Assembly: GCA_903959715.1 (NCBI GenBank)
Contig: CAJBXX010000172.1
Location: 1 to 5,694 of the forward strand
Direction: 5' to 3'
Origin: an uncultured Alphaproteobacteria bacterium
GTDB lineage: Bacteria > Pseudomonadota > Alphaproteobacteria > Rickettsiales > UBA1997
DNA length: 5,694 nucleotides
The notes under the pieces are model-generated. The model searched no databases and was not told the origin of the DNA. It saw only the letters and a list, made by a program, of their open reading frames with translations. Numbering within the stretch: position 1 is the first letter of the stretch; each line of letters opens with the position of its first letter. Position numbers and translations under genes: made by a program. Positions 1-5,694 of this stretch are shown piece by piece.

Positions 1-848
1 ATCGCATACCAATTGTAGTAATAAAGGCGAATTTTTTTAATATCTTCGGGTTTTGACATCGCCATGAAGCTAGTCATGATGTGGGGTTGACCAATAATAC
101 CAAAGCCACCAAAAAACCATCCAAAGACAAAAAGTGCAATCGCTAAAAAAGGATTTTCGATAACATTTTTTGGAATTAAACTTAAATAATTTCCTTCAAT
201 TTTTTTTAAAGAAATAATAAAATTTTCAAAACCGCCAACATGATTCAACGCTACAAAAAAGAGCATCGCCATTGAAAAAATCATTACAAAAGATTGTGCG
301 GTGTTAGTCCAAATCGAAGCTCGAATGCCACCAGCGAAACAATAAATTAACACGATTCCAGCACCAATGATGGCACCAATATCGTAATTCCAATTAAACA
401 AAACATGCATGGCTTTACCGCCCGCCCGTAGCTGTGCCGCCGCATAAACCGCTAAAAAAATTATTAAAATTAACGACGATAAAAGTCGCACAATTTTAAA
501 TTCCTTACCCGACCATCTGCCGAGGGTTTCGGGAAAAGAAATGGCATTGATTTTCGCCGATGCGACGCGAATATTTTTAAAAGCAAAAAGTGAAGCACAA
601 AAATCGCCAATAATTAATGGCAAAAAAATCCAAATTACCGCTAAACCGCTAAGATAAGTGTAGCCAATTATTCCAATAAACATATAACCGCTATTATTGG
701 TGGCGACGGCACAAAGAGCAATCATCCACGGCTTTTCAGATCGACTGGCGAGAAGATAATCTTCGCTGGTTTTTTTACTTTTTAAGCCCGAAAGTAAACC
801 AATTAAAACGAACAAAACCATGAATGAAATAAAGCTTAAAGCGACCAT
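1..848 (-). CDS. Sodium:solute symporter, PutP-like (N-terminal 282 residues, cut by the window edge)
   Basis: This is an inner-membrane secondary transporter of the SSS family, expected to couple solute uptake to an ion gradient. I translated the minus strand from the ATG at 848-846; the frame stays open to the left edge. The visible part is about 60% of a usual ~480-500 residue protein. Hydrophobic segments lie near residues 1-21, 41-62, 65-90, 122-140, 157-173, 184-203 and 232-253. Family marks are the DYLLASRS stretch after helix 1 (Arg36 matches PutP Arg40), NNSGYMFIG in helix 2, GGIRASIWT near 174-181, and GQPHI at 253-257, which resembles the GQPHI of E. coli PutP. Two positions that are Asp in PutP (D55 and D187) appear to be Asn here (N51 and N182), so proline as substrate and sodium as coupling ion are inferred, not shown. 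It follows leuS after 62 bases and has no clear Shine-Dalgarno sequence. Family call is firm; substrate is open. Confidence 0.9.
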   Translation of the reverse strand, partial: MVALSFISFMVLFVLIGLLSGLKSKKTSEDYLLASRSEKPWMIALCAVATNNSGYMFIGIIGYTYLSGLAVIWIFLPLIIGDFCASLFAFKNIRVASAKINAISFPETLGRWSGKEFKIVRLLSSLILIIFLAVYAAAQLRAGGKAMHVLFNWNYDIGAIIGAGIVLIYCFAGGIRASIWTNTAQSFVMIFSMAMLFFVALNHVGGFENFIISLKKIEGNYLSLIPKNVIENPFLAIALFVFGWFFGGFGIIGQPHIMTSFMAMSKPEDIKKIRLYYYNWYA

Positions 849-885
849 TTTTATTGAAATTTAAATAGATAAAAAACGAATTTAT

Positions 886-912
886 AAAATTATTTTTGTT
901 CAAAATAATTTT
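886..912 (-). repeat. Perfect AT-only inverted repeat after leuS
   Basis: Two 11-base arms, AAAATTATTTT (886-896) and AAAATAATTTT (902-912), are exact reverse complements around a 5-base loop. The right arm overlaps the first two bases of the leuS stop codon on the plus-strand numbering. Read on the minus strand it would form a hairpin in the leuS-symporter spacer, followed 9 bases later by a run of six T (876-871). The stem has no G or C and the T run is not adjacent, so it is at best a weak or partial terminator. It could equally be an RNA-stabilising hairpin or an accident of composition. Confidence 0.4.
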
Positions 913-3517
913 AAACCACAACAATATTGACCAATTTATCAGGCACAATAATAATTTTTTTAATCTCTTTGCCGTCAATAAATTTTTTAACATTATCATT
1001 TTCAAAAGCTAAATTTTGCATTTCATTTTGTGATAAACCTTTTGGCATTTCGATTACAGCACGAAGCTTTCCCGCTACTTGAACCGCCACCGAAACCTCA
1101 TCATCTTGCAATAATTTTGATGAAAATTTTGGAAAATTTGTTGTCGAAACCAAACCATCGCAACCTAAATTTTGCCATAATTCTTCCGCCAAATGAGGCA
1201 TAATTGGCGAAGTTAAAATTGCTAAATTACGCAAAGCAAAATGCATTATTTGTTTATCGATTTCATTTTTAATTTCAAATTTTTCTAAAGCATTTGAAAA
1301 TTCACGAATCTTTGCAATTGAACGATTGAAGCCCATTTTTTCAAGCTCATCTTGAACATAAAAAATAGTACGATGCGTAAGTTTAATGATTTCAATTTGA
1401 TATTTTTCTTTATCCGCCAACTCAGTTTCATCAAAATTTTTGAAATTATTTTTATTAAAATTTTTATGAGATGAAGTAAAATTTGCCACTAATTTCCACA
1501 AGCGATTAACATAGCGCCAAGCCCCGTCAATTCCGCTTTCAGACCAATCCAAATCGCGAGATGCCGGCGTATCGGAAAGCATAAATAAACGAGCGGTATC
1601 AGCACCATAACTTTCAACAATATTAATTGGTTCCACAACATTTTTTTTCGATTTACTCATTTTTTCACTTCTACCGCGAAGCACTTCGTCGCGAGTTTTT
1701 TCGTGAATAAATTTATCTTTTTCAATCTCAATAACTTCGCTTGGAAAAACCCATTGCCCCGCTTTGTCTTTAAAAGTATGATGGCACACCATGCCTTGCG
1801 TAAGAAGGTTTTTGAAAGGTTCATTAAATGATAAATATCCGCATTTCTTTAATGCTTTAACAAAAAATCTTGAATAAAGTAAATGCAAAACCGCGTGCTC
1901 AACTCCGCCAATATATTGATCAACGGGCATAATTTTATCAACCAAATCTTTATCAAATGCACGATCTTGCGGTTGCGAAACATAACGCAAAAAATACCAC
2001 GAACTTTCAAAAAAAGTATCAAAAGTATCGGTTTCGCGGATCGCCTTTAGAACCTTGCCATCAGCATCTTGATAAGTGGTATATTTCCAAGTTGGATGAT
2101 TTTCAAGCGGATTGCCGGCTCCGGTAAACTCAACATCTGTTGGCAATTCAACTGGAAGTTGGTTTTGTGGCACTTTAACCGCTCGACCGTCTTCCAAATA
2201 TAAAATTGGAATTGGACAACCCCAATAGCGTTGACGCGAAACGCCCCAATCGCGAAGGCGATAATTGATTTTTTTTTCGGCAATTTTTTGGCTTGATAAA
2301 ATTTCAAAAACTTTTTCTTTAGCACTCTTGGAGTCAAGTCCATCAAGCATCGATGAATTAATCATAATTCCATCTTCTAAATAAGGTAATTCAACTTTTT
2401 CATAATTTTTCGGAGCAACAACTTGCGTAATTTTTAAATCATATTTTTGTGCAAATTCAAAATCGCGTTCATCGTGGGCGGGGCACGCAAATATTGCTCC
2501 CTCACCATATTCCATCAACACAAAATTAGCGATAAAAACATCGAGTTTTATATTTTTATCCAAAGGATGAAAAACTTCCAAACCCGTTCTAATGCCCTTC
2601 TTTTCTTGCTTCTCGAGGGTTTGTTCATCAACAGAATTTTTACTACATTCTTCAATAAAATTTTTAATTTCAATATTATTTTGCGCTAATTCAAGTGCAA
2701 TTGGATGATGCGGAGAAATGGCTAAAAATGAGGCTCCGAACAGGGTGTCACCACGAGTTGTATAAATTTTTATAAATTGATTTTGTGATTTTTTTTCACA
2801 AATTTCAAAATCAATTAACAAACCTTCGCTTTTACCAATCCACTTTTCTTGCATCGCCAAAACTCTTTCGTCCCAACCTTTGAGATTCTTTAATTCTTGC
2901 AATAATTCTTCGGAAAATTCAGAAACTTTTAAAAACCATTGTTTAAGTTTTTTCTTTTCAACTAAAGCGCCACTGCGCCAGCCTCTGCCATCAATCACTT
3001 GCTCATTCGCCAACACAGTTTTATCAATCGGATCCCAATTAACGAAAGATTCTTTTTGATAAGCCAATCCGGCATCGAGAAAATCACCAAAAATCTTTTG
3101 TTCGTGCTTATAATATTCTGGTAAACAAGTAATTACTTCGCGCTCCCAATCCAGCGACAAGCCAATTGATTTCAACTCTTGACGCATATTTTCAATATTT
3201 GCTAAAGTCCATTTTTCAGGATGAACTTTATGTTGCAAAGCGGCGTTTTCGGCGGGTAATCCGAAGGCATCGAAGCCCATCGGATGAAGCACATTAAAGC
3301 CACAATTTTTTTTATATCGAGCGACGACATCGCCAATTGTATAATTACGCAAATGCCCCATGTGAATTTTTCCAGATGGATAAGGAAACATCTCAAGAAC
3401 ATAGTATTTCTGAGCCTCAGCAAGCGGATTAAATTTAAAAATATTTTGCTCATCCCAAATTTTTTGCCACTTTTTTTCGCTTAATTTATGATTGTAATTT
3501 GTAATTTCTTGTTGCAT
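911..3517 (-). CDS. leuS: Leucyl-tRNA synthetase (LeuRS)
   Basis: This cytosolic class I aminoacyl-tRNA synthetase attaches leucine to tRNA-Leu using ATP. Its 868 residues match the usual bacterial size of about 860-880. The HIGH motif is HMGH at 52-55, preceded by PYPSGKI, and KMSKS is at 619-623. The CP1 editing domain spans roughly 226-420. It has the threonine-rich TTRGDTLFG at 253-261 and AHDERDFEF at 347-355; T258 and D352 should match the E. coli discriminator T252 and amino-group-binding D345. The leucine-specific insert lies just before KMSKS (about 571-615). The anticodon-binding helices follow (about 650-780), then a C-terminal domain ending [14 protein letters not shown]. The region near 160-185 lacks the cysteines that E. 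coli LeuRS has there, as is usual in alphaproteobacterial forms. The ATG at 3517 gives a normal N-terminus (KKWQKIWDE near 15) but has only an A-rich leader, no Shine-Dalgarno. It lies 17 bases after mrp, so cotranscription is likely. Confidence 0.98.
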   Translation of the reverse strand: MQQEITNYNHKLSEKKWQKIWDEQNIFKFNPLAEAQKYYVLEMFPYPSGKIHMGHLRNYTIGDVVARYKKNCGFNVLHPMGFDAFGLPAENAALQHKVHPEKWTLANIENMRQELKSIGLSLDWEREVITCLPEYYKHEQKIFGDFLDAGLAYQKESFVNWDPIDKTVLANEQVIDGRGWRSGALVEKKKLKQWFLKVSEFSEELLQELKNLKGWDERVLAMQEKWIGKSEGLLIDFEICEKKSQNQFIKIYTTRGDTLFGASFLAISPHHPIALELAQNNIEIKNFIEECSKNSVDEQTLEKQEKKGIRTGLEVFHPLDKNIKLDVFIANFVLMEYGEGAIFACPAHDERDFEFAQKYDLKITQVVAPKNYEKVELPYLEDGIMINSSMLDGLDSKSAKEKVFEILSSQKIAEKKINYRLRDWGVSRQRYWGCPIPILYLEDGRAVKVPQNQLPVELPTDVEFTGAGNPLENHPTWKYTTYQDADGKVLKAIRETDTFDTFFESSWYFLRYVSQPQDRAFDKDLVDKIMPVDQYIGGVEHAVLHLLYSRFFVKALKKCGYLSFNEPFKNLLTQGMVCHHTFKDKAGQWVFPSEVIEIEKDKFIHEKTRDEVLRGRSEKMSKSKKNVVEPINIVESYGADTARLFMLSDTPASRDLDWSESGIDGAWRYVNRLWKLVANFTSSHKNFNKNNFKNFDETELADKEKYQIEIIKLTHRTIFYVQDELEKMGFNRSIAKIREFSNALEKFEIKNEIDKQIMHFALRNLAILTSPIMPHLAEELWQNLGCDGLVSTTNFPKFSSKLLQDDEVSVAVQVAGKLRAVIEMPKGLSQNEMQNLAFENDNVKKFIDGKEIKKIIIVPDKLVNIVVV

Positions 3518-3534
3518 TTTTTTTAAATTTATTT

Positions 3535-4356
3535 TTAAACTATTTTTAATATTTCTTGTGAAATTTTATAAAAACTTGTGGTAATTTCATTATTTATTTT
3601 ATTTTTAAAAAAACTTATAATGAAAGGAATTTTTTCTTCACAAGCCTTTGATATTTCAGGCTCAATCGCAATTTCTCCCAAAAAATTTATATTCATTTCT
3701 TGAGCAATTTTTTTAGCACCATCTTCGCCAAAAATATATTTTTTTTCATCCTTAATTTTTAAATAAGACATATTTTGAATCAAACCCAAAATCGGCACAT
3801 TTAATTTTCTAAAACAATCGATGGACTTAACAACATCAATCACCGCAATGCTTTGCGGAGTTGATACCAAAACCACTCCCGCAATCGGAAATTTTTCCGC
3901 CATGCTTAAATAAACATCGCCGGTTCCCGGAGGCATATCGACAATCATAACATCAACTTTTTTGTTATCAGATTGCCAATCTACCGCACGAATTAATTGA
4001 TATAAAATCTTGGTAACCATCGGTCCACGCCATATTCCAGCTTGATTGGCATCAACCAAATTAGCAATCGAAATTATTTTCAAACCATATTTTAAAATTG
4101 GTTGTAAAAGATTATTTTTAAGTTCTGGCTTGTCTTTCAAATCAAGCAAATGAGCGATTGAAGGACCGTAAATATCGGCATCAACCAAGGCAACATTTTT
4201 ACCACTTTGTGCCATCGATATTGCTAAATTGCAAGCGAGGGTTGATTTGCCAACCCCACCTTTTGCCGAAGCGACTAAAATAATTTTCTCAACCCCAACT
4301 ACATTTGGAATTTTATCGATAAAATCTTTTAAGGTTTTATTATCTTGTTTTAACAT
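3535..4356 (-). CDS. mrp: Mrp/ApbC/Nbp35-family P-loop ATPase, short form without CxxC
   Basis: Members of this cytosolic family carry Fe-S clusters to target proteins in an ATP-dependent way. The 273 residues show the deviant Walker [10 protein letters not shown] (31-39), VDADIYGPS (58-66), WRGPM (109-113), DMPPGTGD (140-147), [16 protein letters not shown] (165-180) and NMSYL (195-199), in the standard Mrp order. Two features are missing. There is no N-terminal MIP18/DUF59 domain, unlike the ~370-residue E. coli Mrp. The CxxC that normally follows NMS and binds a bridging cluster at the dimer interface is also absent: residues 200-206 read KIKDEKK, and the only cysteines are C42, C181 and C239. 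An in-frame TAG directly before the ATG fixes this as the earliest possible start. The gene is divergent from hflK and leads into leuS. Family membership is certain; Fe-S carrier activity is inferred and questionable without the CxxC. A MinD/ParA identity is unlikely because of the MPPGTGD and WRGPM motifs. Confidence 0.93.
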   Translation of the reverse strand: MLKQDNKTLKDFIDKIPNVVGVEKIILVASAKGGVGKSTLACNLAISMAQSGKNVALVDADIYGPSIAHLLDLKDKPELKNNLLQPILKYGLKIISIANLVDANQAGIWRGPMVTKILYQLIRAVDWQSDNKKVDVMIVDMPPGTGDVYLSMAEKFPIAGVVLVSTPQSIAVIDVVKSIDCFRKLNVPILGLIQNMSYLKIKDEKKYIFGEDGAKKIAQEMNINFLGEIAIEPEISKACEEKIPFIISFFKNKINNEITTSFYKISQEILKIV

Positions 4357-4369
4357 CTAAAAATTTTAA

Positions 4370-4398
4370 TTGAAATTGTTATTGAACATAGTTAATAT
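4370..4398 (+). promoter_or_regulatory. Putative sigma-70-type promoter for hflK-hflC
   Basis: A -35 box TTGAAA (4370-4375, five of six consensus positions) is followed by exactly 17 bases and then TAATAT (4393-4398, four of six). Transcription would start near 4405, giving a leader of about 30 bases before the hflK ATG. The good spacing and the position in a divergent gap support it; the high AT content weakens any promoter call here. Confidence 0.5.
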
Positions 4399-4422
4399 GA
4401 CCAAAACAATTAATAATTTCAA
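4394..4422 (-). promoter_or_regulatory. Putative promoter for mrp-leuS(-symporter)
   Basis: On the minus strand TTGAAA (4422-4417) is followed after 17 bases by CATATT (4399-4394, four of six matches to TATAAT). Its -10 box overlaps that of the proposed hflK promoter on the other strand, so the two promoters could not be occupied at the same time. Transcription would start near 4387, about 30 bases before the mrp ATG. The weak -10 makes this less sure than the hflK promoter. Confidence 0.35.
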
Positions 4423-4434
4423 ATATTTTTTTCG

Positions 4435-5658
4435 ATGCTAAGGTTATTTTTCACAAGTTTAAAAAACTCTAATGGGTCGGGCGGTCCTTGGGGTCCATGG
4501 GGTCAACAAGGTAATGGCTCTAACAATGGCGAGTCAAACAATAACAAAAAAAACAAAGAAGATTCTCAAGAAAAATCTTCTAAAAATCCTTTTGGCAACA
4601 ATCAAAACAACAACAAAAAACCTGATTACGAAGATATTTTTACTAAATTTTTTAAAATTCTTAATCAAAAAATTAAAGATTTTAGCAAAAATGCCAAAAA
4701 TCAAGAAAATCCAACTAAATCAAACATCGGCCTAGTTTTTTTAGTCGTAATTTTAGTTTATTTAAGTTTTGGTTTTTATAAAGTTGATCCCGATGAAAAT
4801 GCTACAACTCTTTATTTTGGCAAGTTCTATAAAATTACCGGTCCCGGCTTGAATTACCATGTTCCCTTTCCTTTTGGCCAAGTAATCAAAAAAAGCGTTA
4901 CTAATGTTAACACCGAAGAATTTGGTTTCTCCTCTAACAAAAAATCGCGCGACGGCGATGAGCGAAACTTCAACGCCGAAAGCTTGATGTTGACGGGAGA
5001 TGAAAATATTGTTGATATTCAATTTCAAGTTCAATGGCAAATTTCTGATATTCGCGATTATGTTTTTAATATCGCCGAACCCAATCAATCAATTCGCAAA
5101 TCAGCCGAAAGTGCCATGCGTGAAATCATCGCTCGCACTCCAATTGCTCAAGCTTTATCCGATGGTAAAATGCAAATTGAACAAGATGTTAAAACTCTTC
5201 TTCAAGAAGTTTTAGATTCTTATAAATCTGGAATTCGAGTTGTATTAGTGCAATTGCGTCGAGTTGATCCGCCTGAACAAGTAATTGCAGCATTTCGCGA
5301 TGTCCAAACCGCCAAAGCCGATAAAGAAAAAGAAATTAACGAATCTCAAGCCTTTGCTAACGATATAATCCCTAGGGCCCGAGGCACGGCTTCGCAAATG
5401 AAAGAAGAAGCGGAAGCTTATTCTAAACAAGTTGTCGCCAACGCTCAAGGTGAGGCTTCGCGTTTCTTGGCAGTTTATAATGAATATTCCAAAGCTAAAC
5501 AAGTTACCAAACGCCGTATTTATCTCGAAACTATGGAGAAAATTTATGGCGATGCCGATAAAATTTATATCGATAAAAGTGCCGGCAAATCAGGCGTAAT
5601 GCCTTATTTCCCATTAAACGACATCAATAACAAAAGCGTTAAACCAGTAAGCAATTAA
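4435..5658 (+). CDS. hflK: HflK, SPFH-family subunit of the FtsH modulator complex
   Basis: HflK pairs with HflC in a large inner-membrane assembly that encloses the FtsH protease and modulates its proteolysis of membrane proteins. The 407 residues begin with a hydrophilic cytosolic segment of about 95 residues, with the GGPWGPWG motif (16-23) typical of HflK, followed by an Asn/Lys-rich stretch. One membrane helix follows (about 97-115). The SPFH/band 7 domain (about 115-290) shows VDPDENATTLYFGK, GPGLNYHVPFP, LMLTGDENIVDIQFQVQW (184-201) and RRVDPPEQV (275-283). A charged helical segment rich in Ala, Glu and Lys (about 290-360) follows, then RIYLETME (361-368). The C-terminal periplasmic tail is short. 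In-frame stops at 4393, 4411 and 4414 make ATG 4435 the first usable ATG; its N-terminus MLRLFFTSLKN is more hydrophobic than in E. coli HflK. No Shine-Dalgarno is visible. A probable hflC start lies 4 bases downstream, indicating a coupled operon. Confidence 0.97.
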   Translation: MLRLFFTSLKNSNGSGGPWGPWGQQGNGSNNGESNNNKKNKEDSQEKSSKNPFGNNQNNNKKPDYEDIFTKFFKILNQKIKDFSKNAKNQENPTKSNIGLVFLVVILVYLSFGFYKVDPDENATTLYFGKFYKITGPGLNYHVPFPFGQVIKKSVTNVNTEEFGFSSNKKSRDGDERNFNAESLMLTGDENIVDIQFQVQWQISDIRDYVFNIAEPNQSIRKSAESAMREIIARTPIAQALSDGKMQIEQDVKTLLQEVLDSYKSGIRVVLVQLRRVDPPEQVIAAFRDVQTAKADKEKEINESQAFANDIIPRARGTASQMKEEAEAYSKQVVANAQGEASRFLAVYNEYSKAKQVTKRRIYLETMEKIYGDADKIYIDKSAGKSGVMPYFPLNDINNKSVKPVSN

Positions 5659-5662
5659 AATT

Positions 5663-5694
5663 ATGAATAAATCTACAAAAAAAATTTTAATAAT
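5663..5694 (+). CDS. hflC: Probable HflC, N-terminal fragment (cut by the window edge)
   Basis: An ATG 4 bases after the hflK stop opens a frame that runs to the right edge, giving only MNKSTKKILI plus two bases. A short basic segment followed by the beginning of a hydrophobic run fits the N-terminal anchor of HflC. The main reason for the call is context: hflK is almost always followed directly by hflC. The spacing suggests translational coupling. Ten residues cannot prove identity by themselves. Confidence 0.7.
   Translation, partial: MNKSTKKILI

Larger units (their letters stand above)
4370..4422. repeat. 8-base inverted repeat framing the divergent mrp/hflK promoter
   Basis: TTGAAATT (4370-4377) and AATTTCAA (4415-4422) are exact reverse complements, centred near 4396 in the 78-base gap between the divergent genes. 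Each arm contains the TTGAAA that serves as the proposed -35 box of one of the two promoters, so the symmetry may simply reflect two similar -35 boxes facing each other. The long 37-base spacer argues against a hairpin and against a single compact operator. Confidence 0.4.

Noticed and set aside
775..1005. A 76-codon minus-strand frame across the leuS end and symporter start
   Set aside because: It overlaps two well-supported genes in another frame, and its product is a low-complexity Lys/Leu/Phe/Asn sequence typical of AT-rich shadows.
2047..3484. Several frames of 66-99 codons inside leuS on both strands
   Set aside because: They lie wholly inside leuS, whose motifs run without break through the region, and show no recognisable domain.
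4468..4630. Low-complexity Gly/Asn/Lys-coding stretch as a possible frameshift or inserted repeat
   Set aside because: HflK proteins normally have a Gly/Asn-rich cytosolic N-terminus with a GPWG motif. The frame is intact and leads directly into the membrane helix.
5371..5380. GC-rich palindromic string CCTAGGGCCC
   Set aside because: It codes for Pro-Arg-Ala in a normal part of HflK (IIPRARG) and has no partner or repeat elsewhere in the window.
4472..5502. Frames of 71-108 codons inside hflK on both strands
   Set aside because: They lie inside the clearly coding hflK. The plus-strand 4472-4735 frame is a lysine-rich product of the Asn/Lys-coding stretch in a shifted frame.
1..5694. A new defence, mobile or other accessory system
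   Set aside because: All gene-sized frames are assigned to housekeeping families. No terminal repeats, transposase, integrase, CRISPR repeats, tRNA-like site or abrupt composition change was seen on either strand.

Overview
This AT-rich window holds a compact housekeeping gene cluster, and its best match is an alphaproteobacterium with a small, AT-biased genome, such as a Rickettsiales- or Holosporales-like endosymbiont or another streamlined lineage. Three things support this. The LeuS has alphaproteobacterial sequence signatures ([15 protein letters not shown] and an RLWKLV C-terminal region). The Mrp is short. Mrp and HflK/HflC are neighbours, an association familiar from Alphaproteobacteria. 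The exact taxon cannot be fixed from sequence reading alone.

Layout: the left three quarters are read on the minus strand. From right to left they are mrp (Fe-S carrier ATPase, 4356-3535), leuS (leucyl-tRNA synthetase, 3517-911) and the first 282 codons of a sodium:solute symporter of the PutP type (848 to the left edge). The gaps are 17 and 62 bases, so one mrp-leuS-symporter transcript is plausible. A perfect AT-only inverted repeat sits just after leuS. The right quarter is read on the plus strand: hflK (4435-5658), then after 4 bases the first codons of what is probably hflC, cut by the right edge. The 78-base gap between mrp and hflK is a divergent control region. It has a good sigma-70-like promoter for hflK, a weaker one for mrp, and an 8-base inverted repeat whose arms cover both -35 boxes.

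How the genes fit together: HflK and HflC form the SPFH-family complex that surrounds and modulates the membrane protease FtsH. Mrp is an ATPase of the Fe-S cluster carrier family, LeuS charges leucine tRNA, and the symporter imports a small solute, possibly proline. They share housekeeping roles rather than a pathway. I see no mobile element, CRISPR array, tRNA, rRNA, toxin-antitoxin or defence system, and nothing that amounts to a new biological system. The points worth a second look are a Mrp without its CxxC cluster-binding motif, a symporter with two sodium-related Asp residues changed to Asn, the symmetric divergent promoter, and the lack of Shine-Dalgarno sequences ahead of all five starts.
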